From Perkinsus olseni (lineage: Eukaryota; Perkinsozoa; Perkinsida; Perkinsidae), in contig JABANP010000681.1 of the NCBI GenBank assembly GCA_013115135.1, forward strand, positions 1-22,953: 22,953 nt of DNA, given 5' to 3'. Shown here in pieces: positions 9,862-19,278 of this stretch. A model generated the notes under the pieces. The model was not told where the DNA came from, searched no databases, and saw only the letters and a list, made by a program, of their open reading frames with translations. The position numbers and the translations under genes were made by a program. Numbering within the stretch: the stretch's first letter is position 1; every line of letters begins with the position of its first letter.

Positions 9862-10992
9862 ATGGCGTCGGCACCTTTCCTCGCCGCGGCAAGGCTTCAA
9901 CACATTCACGCGCAGTCGGCAGAGATTTCAGAAGACGTGTTGACTGCTATATGGGAGTTCCTGCCACTGGTCGTCTATCCGAATAGTTTCAGGCTCAGGG
10001 AGCAGGTCGTCTTGCCGAGGTTCATGTTAACCTACGATTGTCAGAGCAACCTGAACTTTAAGACCGGCCAACTTATTGGGAATATGGTGTCGCCGACCTT
10101 TATTGGCCCGGCTAGTGTCCAACTTCCACTGAGCTTCAGTGATATATCAACGCGATGCCGAAGGGGCAACTCGCCGACCAACATTTCGAGCTTTCATGAG
10201 ATTTGTAAAATAGAAGATGGTCATGCTGGCTGTATACTGGGGGATCGTTTCTATTACTATCTCTATTGGCACCCCGATAAACTCTATTGCATCCCACTGG
10301 CAGGTCCTGTACATAGCAAGACTATTATAGAGGTACCCGAGCCCATAGCAGATTTACGGGTGGTCAATGGTGTTCTATTTCTAGCTGGTAAAAGCACCTC
10401 TAAGCTCTACATGATGGTAGGAACTCATCACCAGTTCGAATACGTTATGACTATGACCAGCCAAGAGACAACGGACTCTGCGAGCGAGGGCGACGACGAT
10501 GATGACCCAGATTGGTTCCCTAGTCCCAAGTTCCAAGATGCTATCATACAAGATGGTCGGCCTGTGCGTATTATGTACATGAAGGGTGGTACTTGGGGCA
10601 AGATATGCGTATGGCAAGCCTCTGGGAGAACCTTCGAGACACCCGAGCGCAACTGTGCGATGTGTCGGTTTGTGCCACGTACTGGTGGAAGAATCTGCTT
10701 TGGTGTATTCGAAAATCGGTATGGGGAGAGAGGGTATGTGTATCACATTTATGATGACCTCATCCTCTCGCCTAACTTATTTCCCCAGGATGAATCAATC
10801 TCGTCTCTATACGTTGCCGATGACTGGACAGTATGTGTATCCACTCAATCTCTCGTCGTGGATGGTGACTACGGCTTGGGATTACTCCGCATGGGGCTCA
10901 ACGTTTTCCAGCTTCATCACCAGATGTCAGCGACCAAGTTCCGTGACGGCCGCCTGCTTGCGTACCTCCACCTTCAACGGAAACAAGTATAA
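9862..10992 (+). CDS. Paralog A of an F-box/propeller-like lineage family
   Basis: A single open frame of 376 residues begins at ATG 9862, chosen because it aligns with the start of paralog B and lies 6 nt after an acceptor-like TTCAG. Near the N terminus, ISEDVLTAIWEFLPLVV resembles an F-box helix pair, but the match is weak. The rest is beta-rich with repeated short strands, such as DGHAGCILGDRFYYYLYWH, IADLRVVNGVLFLAG, GGTWGKICVWQASG and GLLRMGLNVFQLHHQ, as in beta-propeller proteins. A strongly acidic loop (SASEGDDDDDPDW, about residues 207-219) interrupts it. It has no introns although neighbours are rich in them. Two residues in three match paralog B by eye. A role in substrate recognition for ubiquitin ligases would follow only if the F-box is real. 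Confidence 0.85.
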   Translation: MASAPFLAAARLQHIHAQSAEISEDVLTAIWEFLPLVVYPNSFRLREQVVLPRFMLTYDCQSNLNFKTGQLIGNMVSPTFIGPASVQLPLSFSDISTRCRRGNSPTNISSFHEICKIEDGHAGCILGDRFYYYLYWHPDKLYCIPLAGPVHSKTIIEVPEPIADLRVVNGVLFLAGKSTSKLYMMVGTHHQFEYVMTMTSQETTDSASEGDDDDDPDWFPSPKFQDAIIQDGRPVRIMYMKGGTWGKICVWQASGRTFETPERNCAMCRFVPRTGGRICFGVFENRYGERGYVYHIYDDLILSPNLFPQDESISSLYVADDWTVCVSTQSLVVDGDYGLGLLRMGLNVFQLHHQMSATKFRDGRLLAYLHLQRKQV

Positions 10993-11373
10993 TCCGAGCC
11001 GCCCTTTGAGGGAAACATGTCCAGCCTCTACTACCAACGCACGAAGCATTTCTCGCAGAACCACCTCTCAACCGAACTCTGCTTCGACAGAAGTCACACC
11101 TAACTAACGCCACTACTGCCGCAACCTACTCCCCTCCGAAACACTGGCCAACGGACTTGTCTCATACCCGAAGTTTTTACGCTCTGAAACAACTAGCACC
11201 CGACACACCACCAGCCCTATCACACCGCTATTTTCAGCCTAATTTCGTGGCGCGCGACAGCCAACATCACCGCGCTCGAAAGCTCTATCTACCGAAATCA
11301 CCACCACTACGCGGTAAACCCTGCTCTAGGGAACTCTACGACTTGCGAAGTGTAACTCTTTAGTGTTAGGTTT

Positions 11374-11428
11374 ACAGTCCACTCTCATCCTAACTTGGGA
11401 ATCCCAAGTTAGGATGAGAGTGGACTGT
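11374..11428. repeat. Perfect 27-nt inverted repeat with 1-nt spacer
   Basis: The left arm 11374-11400 (ACAGTCCACTC...TTGGGA) is the exact reverse complement of 11402-11428, with a single A between. It can extrude as a cruciform in DNA or fold as a 27-bp hairpin in RNA. Confidence 0.97.
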
Positions 11429-11525
11429 GAGCCCTTGTTGGGATTCTTAAGTGGCTCACTGTAACTGAATCTCTCATCGCATTTGATGTGTTTCATGTTA
11501 GTTGATTCTTCTTAATGTCTTTTCA

Positions 11526-11533
11526 TCACTCAG
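11526..11533 (+). promoter_or_regulatory. Probable trans-splice acceptor before transposase gene
   Basis: TCTTTTCATCACTCAG ends at 11533, 7 nt before ATG 11541, and has a good pyrimidine tract. It supports the choice of that start. Confidence 0.45.
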
Positions 11534-11540
11534 CCTCACC

Positions 11541-14008
11541 ATGCATTACTCTACTACTGCTACTGCTACTCAAGCTTATCGGATACCTTCTCCTCCACAC
11601 CACACCACACCACACCACACCACGCCACCAGCTTTGCCTGCAACAGGTAGGTACGGGAGAAATCACTGCTGGTCGGTCCAAAATTCGGACTCCAAATGTA
11701 ATGCAAACTGCTGTGTGGCTGGCAGAACCCTTCTGCTTTTTAAACTACCATGGGGCAGATAACTTACCTCGTCGGGTGCTTCAACCCCTGGCTTACGGGG
11801 CCAGCAACACATTCTGCTAATCTTACACTCGAGCTGCGTTCACGTCTGAGTCCGGAGGAGCTGTCGTCGAGGAGCAGATACTGCAATTTGATTCCGGTCG
11901 TGACAATACCAATCGTCACCTCATCTTCGCCTCCAGGAGCCACATCGAGATGATTGCTCGTGGACAGGATCGGTACACTGTGTGTCCCATCGACGCTAAT
12001 GTGTACCGTACACATAGCGTCGATGGGACGTTCTCGTCCTGCTGCCCCTTATGGGGGCAGCAGTACGGCGTGTTGGTAAAGCACAAGGACTGCTTCGTCA
12101 TGTGCGTTCATTCTCATGCCGAGTCGGAAGAAATCGGTAGTTCAACGCCCTCCTGCGGCTCTTCACCGGTATTAAGATCAGCAGCTGCATCGCAGATTTT
12201 AAAGAGCACGTGGTGCGCTCTTTCAAAGATGTTTTCAAGTTGAAAATTTCAACTCAAGACAGGATCTGGTCGCTGAGGTCAAGACAAGTCAGTGCTTTTT
12301 CCACTTCAGTAAGAATGTGCTCTTACGTTTTAAACGACTGAGGATGTTCCACAGCGCCCAGAAGCACTTGAGGGATCGCCGACCACGGTGCTTCTATAAC
12401 ATTCTGGCATTGGCCTTCCTTCCAACACATCTGGTTCCGGCTGGGCTGTTGGTGGGATGTAAGGAGCTCGACACGGCTGATTACGATTTCATGGCATCAT
12501 ACCTATCACAGTACTACACCAGGCCAAATGCTGTGTTTCCTGTCGAGGAGTGGAATATGAGAGACCGCGTACTTTCTGGACTATGCAGGAGTACGAATTC
12601 GCAAGAAGCGTTTCATAGAGTCTGGGGAAAAGAGGTGGGTGTGAACCCCAATATATGGGAGTGGATAGAAAACACCGCGCGTTTCATCGCCAAGCAACGG
12701 GTGAAGGTGGGCAATCTTGACCGAGGAGATCGACCCCGAAGAAAGAACTACTATGAGGTCACCGATGCTTCTATTCACGCTCTGGTTAATCTACCTGTCG
12801 ACGAGGCGAGCTTGGAGAGCTGGTTCCAATCTGCCCGTACTAACTTACGCCGGTTGACCCCGCCGGGTGGTGATGAGGTTCGTCCCGAGATCGACCCTTT
12901 TCCGTACCCGTGGGAAGAAGCCACACTCCAGACTGCGACGACAGGTAGGTACGGGATCCTTTCTTGAGTTGCATCTTATGATTCTCACGCTCCTTGTCTC
13001 AGGACCTGTCTTCAGGACCATGCCTCTTTGGAACCAAAACACTTGGCAGTCGTCGGCTAATGATGGTGGAAACTTCGCGAGTCCAGCGGCTGAGTCAACG
13101 AGCCGGATGCGACAACACGTCGCTCTGATCTTCTCACATCAGGTCTGGCGAGTCACACTTCCCAACCTGTGGGATCAAGTTCCTCTGCTTGTGCACCTAT
13201 TCCTGGAGCATCCTCCTCGAGATCCCACCCCTACTCCCTCTCAGCTGCTGGGGTCTTCCCTTCATCGTGCCAGCAGTCGGTCTTAACCAATGATCCTTCG
13301 GTTTCTCCGAGCATCCCGGGAGCGCCTACCCACCTGGCTCGCCAAAAATGTGTGGCAGAGCATACCAACAGGAAATGGAAACGGAAGGCGGACTGTGACC
13401 TTGGAGGATCTAGCTGATCTCGGCAGAGAGGGAACAAGCTTGTCCGACTCGGTGGTGGATTTCTGGATGTCTCTGCTGGTTGCACGTAAGAAGCTCTCAC
13501 CTCCGCGGCGGAGGCTCCGCCTCGACCACTGGCCGGTATGTTCTTGCATCTAGACTCGCCAAGTTCGCTACCGTGTCTCAGCCAGGCTGCCGTTACCTCG
13601 ACCACATTATTCATGCAACCTCTCTTCGACAGTGCTGAGAACCACTTCGCCTGTACGGTCGTCAAGAGGGGACGCATTTACTATTGTGACTCTAGCTGCA
13701 TGTCATCGCAGCCTTCCAATGGTATGATGGGGCTCTTGCGCCGAATCTACGGTGCCGAAGCGGAGGTCACAGTATTACCCGTGCAACAACAAACCCCAAT
13801 GTCCGCGCTCTGTGCCGCATATACTTTGGCATTCTGTACTGAGTTTCTGCTGGGCGGTGTCCAGCCTGGCAAGGTCAATCTACGTGAGTCCGACATGCGA
13901 AACCACATCATGGCATGCGTCGAGGAGAGGCGAGCTAAGCAATTCCCCCGCATGCTCCCAGGGGATGAAGCTCCGATATTCTCCCGCCGCAAGAAGATCA
14001 AGCTATAG
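11541..14008 (+). CDS. MULE-family transposase fused to Ulp1-like protease
   Basis: Predicted exons are 11541-11646, about 11834-12140, 12141-12238, 12289-12944, 13016-13093, 13143-13300, 13359-13485 and 13554-14008. Later introns are 50, 71, 49, 58 and 68 nt and keep phase. The MULE DDE core is clear: VDGTFSSCCPLWGQQYG (first Asp at 12022-12024), NALLRLFTGI then IADFKEHVV (second Asp 12195-12197), CFFHFSKNVLLRFKRL, and CRSTNSQEAFHR (Glu 12605-12607) followed by NPNIWEWIE. The C-terminal half has C48 cysteine-protease features: VTLEDLADL and LSDSVVDFW, then NHFACTVV (His 13643-13645), YYCDSS (Asp 13688-13690) and QQQTPMSALCAAY (Cys 13811-13813). The protein's usual role would be DNA transposition, with the protease acting on SUMO-like conjugates. 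Frame is lost near 12140, so the copy may be broken or domesticated. The first two exons are the least certain. Confidence 0.78.
11984..12029. repeat. Near-perfect foldback inside the transposase exon
   Basis: The left arm 11984-12006 (GTCCCATCGACGC...TGTAC) is the reverse complement of 12008-12029 except for one extra A, with a single C between the arms. The right arm encodes the conserved THSVDGT part of the catalytic block, so the left arm is probably the added inverted copy. Confidence 0.93.
12039..12063. repeat. 10-nt inverted repeat in transposase exon
   Basis: CTGCTGCCCC (12039-12048) pairs with GGGGCAGCAG (12054-12063) around a 5-nt loop. It lies 9 nt beyond the larger foldback and could form a second hairpin. 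Because it is in conserved coding sequence it may be chance. Confidence 0.6.
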
Positions 14009-14316
14009 TACGAGGTCCATTGTATGCTCTGTCCCTTTCAATTCTGGAGCATCGCCCGTTGCGCTCAACGTAACCGTAATTCGTGATTCGCCGTGAATCG
14101 TGAAGTAGAGTGATTTGGTCGTTTCTGATCCATTAGATGCCATCAAGTCTTCACGGAATTGCCCGAGACGGTGAGTGAGGTATCTCGGGATCGACAGGTC
14201 GACTATCTTCATTGAGGATTATTTACTCTAGACTTGCTTTTTCGGATGAGAAACTCATGATAAGTTACTGAGTGACTGTTACTCATCATAGTGATCATGG
14301 GCAAGCCGAGGTTACC
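14009..14316. other. Intergenic, no gene seen
   Basis: This follows the transposase stop and leads into the microsatellite. ATTCGTGATTCGCCGTGAATCGTGAA (in part self-complementary) lies near 14080-14104. GTTACTCATCATAGTGATCATG just before the repeat contains CTCA cores. No terminal inverted repeat for the transposase gene was found. Confidence 0.4.
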
Positions 14317-16612
14317 ACTCACTCACTCACTCACTCACTCACTCACTCACTCACTCACTCACTCACTCACTCACTCACTCACTCACTCACTCACTCACTC
14401 ACTCACTCACTCACTCACTCACTCACTCACTCACTCACTCACTCACTCACTCACTCACTCACTCACTCACTCACTCACTCACTCACTCACTCACTCACTC
14501 TCACTCACTCACCTCACTCACTCACTCACTCACTCTCACTCACTCACTCACTCACTCACTCACTCACTCTCACTCCACTCACTCACTCACTCACTCACTC
14601 ACCCTCACTCACTCACTCACTCACTCTCACTCACTCACTCACTCACTCACTCACTCACTCACTCACTCACTCACTCACTCACTCACTCACTCACTCACTC
14701 ACTCACTCACTCACTCACTCACTCACTCACTCTCTCTCTCTCTCTCTCACTCACTCACTCACTCACTCACTCACTCACTCACTCACTCACTCACTCACTC
14801 ACTCACCTCACTCACTCACTCACTCACTCACTCTCACTCACTCACTCACTCACTCACTCACTCACTCACTCACTCACTCACTCTCACTCACTCACTCACT
14901 CACTCACTCACTCACTCACTCACTCACTCACTCACTCACTCACTCACTCACTCACTCTCACTCACTCTCACTCACTCACTCTCACTCACTCACTCACTCT
15001 CACTCACTCACTCACTCACTCACTCACTCACTCACTCACTCTCACTCACTCACTCACTCACTCACTCACTCACTCACTCACTCACTCACTCTCTCTCTCA
15101 CTCACTCACTCACTCACTCACTCTCACTCACTCACTCACTCACTCACTCACTCACTCACTCACTCACTCACTCACTCACTCACTCACTCACTCTCACTCA
15201 CTCACTCACTCACTCACTCACTCACTCACTCTCACTCACTCACTCACTCACTCACTCACTCACTCACTCACTCACTCACTCACTCACTCTCACTCACTCA
15301 CTCACTCACTCACTCTCACTCACTCACTCACTCTCACTCACTCACTCACTCACTCACTCACTCACTCACTCACTCACTCACTCACTCACTCTCACTCACT
15401 CACTCACTCACTCACTCACTCACCTCACTCACTCACTCACTCACTCACTCACTCACTCACTCACTCACTCACTCACTCACTCACTCACTCACTCACTCAC
15501 TCTCTCACTCACTCACTCACTCACTCACTCACTCACTCACTCACTCACTCACTCACTCACTCACTCACTCACTCACTCTCACTCACTCACTCACTCACTC
15601 ACTCACTCTCACTCACTCACTCACTCACTCACTCACTCACTCTCACTCACTCACTCACTCACTCACTCACTCACTCACTCACTCACTCACCTCACTCACT
15701 CACTCACTCACTCACTCACTCACTCACTCACTCACTCACTCACTCACTCACCACTCTCACTCACTCACTCACTCACTCACTCACTCACTCACTCACTCAC
15801 TCACTCACTCACTCACTCACTCACTCACTCACTCACTCACTCACTCACTCACTCACTCACTCACTCACTCACTCACTCACTCACTCACTCACTCACTCAC
15901 TCACTCACTCACCTCACTCACTCACTCACTCACTCACTCACTCACTCACTCACTCACTCACTCACTCACTCACTCACTCACTCACTCACTCACTCACTCA
16001 CTCACTCACTCACTCACTCACTCACTCACTCACTCACTCACTCACTCACTCACTCACTCACTCACTCACTCACTCACTCACTCACTCACTCACTCACTCA
16101 CCACTCACTCACTCACTCACTCACTCACTCACTCACCACTCACTCACCTCACTCACTCACTCACTCACTCACTCACTCACTCACTCACTCACTCACTCAC
16201 TCACTCACTCACTCACTCACTCACTCACCACTCACTCACTCACTCACTCACTCACTCACTCACCACCACTCACTCACCACTCACTCACTCACTCACCACT
16301 CACTCACTCACTCACTCACCACTCACTCACTCACTCACTCACTCACTCACTCACTCACTCACCACTCACTCACTCACTCACTCACTCACTCACTCACTCA
16401 CTCACTCACTCACTCACTCACTCACTCACTCACTCACTCACTCACTCACCACTCACTCACTCACCTCACTCACTCACCACTCACTCACTCACTCACTCAC
16501 TCACTCACTCACCTCACCACTCACTCACTCACTCACTCACTCACTCACTCACTCACTCACTCACTCACTCACCACTCACTCACTCACTCACTCACTCACT
16601 CACTCACTCACT
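14317..16612. repeat. (CTCA)n microsatellite, about 2.3 kb
   Basis: A tetranucleotide tract contains no G on the plus strand for nearly 2.3 kb. It is broken by unit variants: TCTCAC-type (14500-15760), an 18-nt CT run near 14731-14748, CACCTCAC-type (scattered) and CACCACT-type (dense from about 16080 to 16575). Because each unit has four bases, all three plus frames read endless Leu-Thr-His-Ser and stay open. No protein is implied. Assembly length of such a tract may be inexact. Confidence 0.98.
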
Positions 16613-17873
16613 GCAATCGCTGCTGTTGAACCACTGCATGAAATTTTCGGTATCATCTTAGTAAGCAGTGGATTCGGTATATAGTCGTTTCCGGCGAGCA
16701 CTATAGTTACGTTAGTGGTGTATTACGTATCCGGTCTCGTGTCCCCTTGGTGGTTCGGGCAGTTCCGGATTCGGTCTCTCCGTGATTCGAGAAATGGCTC
16801 TTCGTCATTCTATATATTCGTGAGTTGTACAATTCTGCTGAACGTGGGAGCACCGTGTATGTGTTCGATCACATACGTCTTCGGTAGGTGGCAATTTCGG
16901 ATGATGCACTCTTCATTGAAGAGGGTGTGAAGACAGAGTGCGTGGCGCGCGCAACCCACTTTCGGATGGAGGTGTCTCCCGCTCGGGTAGTATCATGCAG
17001 TGGTCGTTTCGGTGGTTAGTGTGGGAGCCGCCTGCTTGCCGGCAAGACTTCGCAAAGTTGAATGAGGATGTCTTCCCGTTGTCACTCCCAATTGTACTGC
17101 GATATGGTGCCTACCCTAGTTGAATCCTTGAACCATAATGCGATGGCGTTCCCAGAAAGCTGCGGGGACGATGTATATGACTATGTTGTTATTTTTTCTC
17201 AACTCGGAACCCAATTTGTGTCGGGGAGTGAGTGAGCGTAGAGGAGCTAACCCACGTTTCAGGTCAAGGACCCAACTTGAGCTCAACCAGAGCGCGTTCA
17301 CGCGGCTCCTTACTATTTAGGCGCTACACCGTATCCACAAGTATAGCGAAGAATCATTGGTATCAGCGATGATTATGAAGATGGTGATGATGACTTGTCT
17401 TTGTGCTATCTGCTAACCTTTGAAATAGCTATATCATTCGCAGGTAGAGGGATACTGCAACTTCTCTTGACGTCCCCGATTAATCTCTGTACCACAATGC
17501 GTTATTAAATGATACTCAGTCAGTGCCGGGGAGTCCTGACCTGCCGCTAGCAGAAGTGTTGGCATCGATTTAACTGAGATCCTCCCGGTATTGAGTCTGA
17601 ATGAGACGGGTTTGTGAGGGAAAATGACTGCATCGGACTGTGGTCGAGAGAGTAGCTCAGTGAAGAGACGGAACGTCCCAGGTTACTCTGCCCCGTCCTT
17701 CCTGCGCGCAGTTGGGTGGAACGTCGTTCTGAGCGCGAGGTGCCAGTAAAACGCTGATGATGAAGTATTTGTGAGCTGTCATCGCGCTGTCCGTTGTGTA
17801 CTGGCACAGATATAGACGCCATATCCATGCAGACTAGATCCGTCAGTGGCCGTGTTCTCTTACTCAGTTCGTG
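16613..17873. other. 1.26 kb without recognisable genes
   Basis: No open frame on either strand looks coding and no exon chain could be built. The first 400 nt have an unusual number of TTCGG words on the plus strand (see findings). CTTGCCGGCAAG near 17036-17047 is a 12-nt palindrome. The end, TTCTCTTACTCAG (17855-17867), is the acceptor-like site of paralog B. Little similarity to the upstream region of paralog A is visible. Confidence 0.45.
17855..17867 (+). promoter_or_regulatory. Probable trans-splice acceptor before paralog B
   Basis: A pyrimidine-rich TTCTCTTACTCAG ends 6 nt before ATG 17874, the same distance as in paralog A. Confidence 0.5.
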
Positions 17874-18986
17874 ATGGATTCGGCACGTTTCCTCGTCGCA
17901 GCGAGGTTGATGAGCATTCACGCGCAGTCGGCGGACATCCCTGAGGACGTAATTACCACTATATGGGACTACCTGCCGTTGGTCGTCTATCCAAATAGTT
18001 TTTACCTGAAGGAGCAGTACACCCTGCCAGGGCATATGTTAGCCTACGACTGCGAGAGCAACTTGAACCTGAAGACGGGTGAATTCATCGGGCGTATGGT
18101 ATCGTCGACTTTCATCGGCCCGGCTAGGGTCCGCCTGCCAGTGACACCTAGTTGTGGATCGGAGAAGTTTGGGAGATCACCGACGAACATGTCAAGCTCC
18201 CACGCAGTCGGCAGTATAGGAGACGGTCATGCTGGTTGTGTGCTGGGGAATTGCTTTTATTACTATTTCTATAAGAATCCAAACAAGCTCTACCGCATCT
18301 CCTTTAAGCAACCTCCGCACATGAGGAGTGTTATAAAGGTACCTGAGCCCGTGGCGGACCTGAGAGTGGTCGATGATGTTCTATTCATAACTGGGGCGGC
18401 CTCCTCTCGGATCTTCATGATGGTGGGAGCTCAGTGTGAGTTCAAATACGTTATGACTATGACCAGCCAAGATCCAACGGACTCTGCGAGCGAGGGCGAC
18501 GAAGATGACCCAGATTGGTTCCCCAGTCCCAAGTTCCAGGATGCTCTTATAGAGGATGGCCGGCCCATAACGATCATGTTCACAAAGGGTGGTACTTGGG
18601 GCAAGATATGCGTATGGCAGGCCTCTGGGGGTATTTTCGAGACACCCGAGCGTAACGTCATCATGTGCCGCTTCTTCCCGCGTACTGGTGGGAATATTTG
18701 CTTCGGTACATTCGCAAATCGGTATGGAGAGAGTGGATATGTGTATCACATTTACGAGGACCTCATCCTCTCGCCTAACTTATTCGCGGAGGACGGGTCG
18801 GCAGCATCCTTGTATGTTGACGATGACTGGAACGTCTGTGTGTCAAGTCTGGGTATCGGTGTGGATCCTGAATTCGGCTTGGGGTTGGTCGGCTTCGGAC
18901 TCAATATCTTCCAGTTCTACCACCAGGTTTCAGCGACCAAATTTCGTGACGGTCGCCTGCTCGCCAGGAAGTCTATGCAGAGCTGA
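17874..18986 (+). CDS. Paralog B of the F-box/propeller-like family
   Basis: A single open frame of 370 residues begins at ATG 17874. It shares with paralog A the N-terminal IHAQSA.I.EDV...IW..LPLVVYPNSF block, the PTN.SS and DGHAGC motifs, the acidic SASEGDEDDPDWFPSPKFQD segment, GGTWGKICVWQASG, RYGE.GYVYHIY.DLILSPNLF and the ending SATKFRDGRLLA. Differences cluster in loops; paralog B lacks a few acidic residues and has its own C-terminal RKSMQS. It has no intron. The copies lie about 8 kb apart on the same strand, separated by the transposase gene and the microsatellite, so tandem duplication followed by insertion is the simplest history. Family not recognised; intracellular location is inferred from the lack of signal peptide and membrane segments. 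Confidence 0.85.
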   Translation: MDSARFLVAARLMSIHAQSADIPEDVITTIWDYLPLVVYPNSFYLKEQYTLPGHMLAYDCESNLNLKTGEFIGRMVSSTFIGPARVRLPVTPSCGSEKFGRSPTNMSSSHAVGSIGDGHAGCVLGNCFYYYFYKNPNKLYRISFKQPPHMRSVIKVPEPVADLRVVDDVLFITGAASSRIFMMVGAQCEFKYVMTMTSQDPTDSASEGDEDDPDWFPSPKFQDALIEDGRPITIMFTKGGTWGKICVWQASGGIFETPERNVIMCRFFPRTGGNICFGTFANRYGESGYVYHIYEDLILSPNLFAEDGSAASLYVDDDWNVCVSSLGIGVDPEFGLGLVGFGLNIFQFYHQVSATKFRDGRLLARKSMQS

Positions 18987-19278
18987 GCGGAGAAGCATTT
19001 GCGGGTATGTCTCACCCAACTATGCCTCAAGATCGTATTTGCCTCCAGTTTCGGCACCATGATGCGACTTTCGTTTCGGGAAGCTTGTGATACAATAATT
19101 CTGAGTGAGTTTAAGTACGTAACTTCGCGAGTAGTTTCTCAACGTGAGACCGATTTGTGTTTCGTTGGCACTTGGTGAAGGCGAGCAAATCGAGGTCAAG
19201 GGGCTCTGCGCTGGCCCTGCGCTGAATCTTGGGATATTTCACTGTTGCAACGGAGCCATTATGCAAATCGTGATGCAA
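18987..19278. other. Spacer leading into tRNA duplication, no gene seen
   Basis: No coding signal was found. From 19152 the sequence belongs to the first copy of the tRNA-bearing tandem repeat. Confidence 0.4.

Larger units (their letters stand above)
10993..11540. other. Intergenic with long foldback, no gene seen
   Basis: I find no coding exon here. The stretch is C-rich on the plus strand up to about 11360, then contains the 55-nt palindrome listed separately, and ends with a pyrimidine-rich acceptor-like TCACTCAG (11526-11533) before the transposase gene. If the transposase gene belongs to a mobile element, its left end should be here, but no terminal inverted repeat shared with 14009-14316 was seen. 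Confidence 0.45.

Noticed and set aside
11515..11820. A 101-codon frame with a leucine-rich, signal-like start (MSFHHSASPCITLLLLLLLK)
   Set aside because: The overlapping frame from ATG 11541 follows an acceptor-like site and ends at a donor in the phase needed by the transposase exons. The leucines come from a CTA/CTG-rich low-complexity stretch.
11000..14316. Terminal inverted repeats flanking the transposase gene
   Set aside because: I compared the flanks by eye and found no shared inverted ends. The 55-nt palindrome is self-contained and has no partner on the other side.
14272..16684. Two open frames of nearly 800 codons made of Leu-Thr-His-Ser repeats
   Set aside because: A four-base repeat without stop codons is open in all three plus frames. 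The frames carry no other content, so they are a by-product of the microsatellite.
17116..17320. Short open frames on both strands in the 1.26 kb gap
   Set aside because: They are about 60 codons, lack motifs, and could not be joined to other exons.
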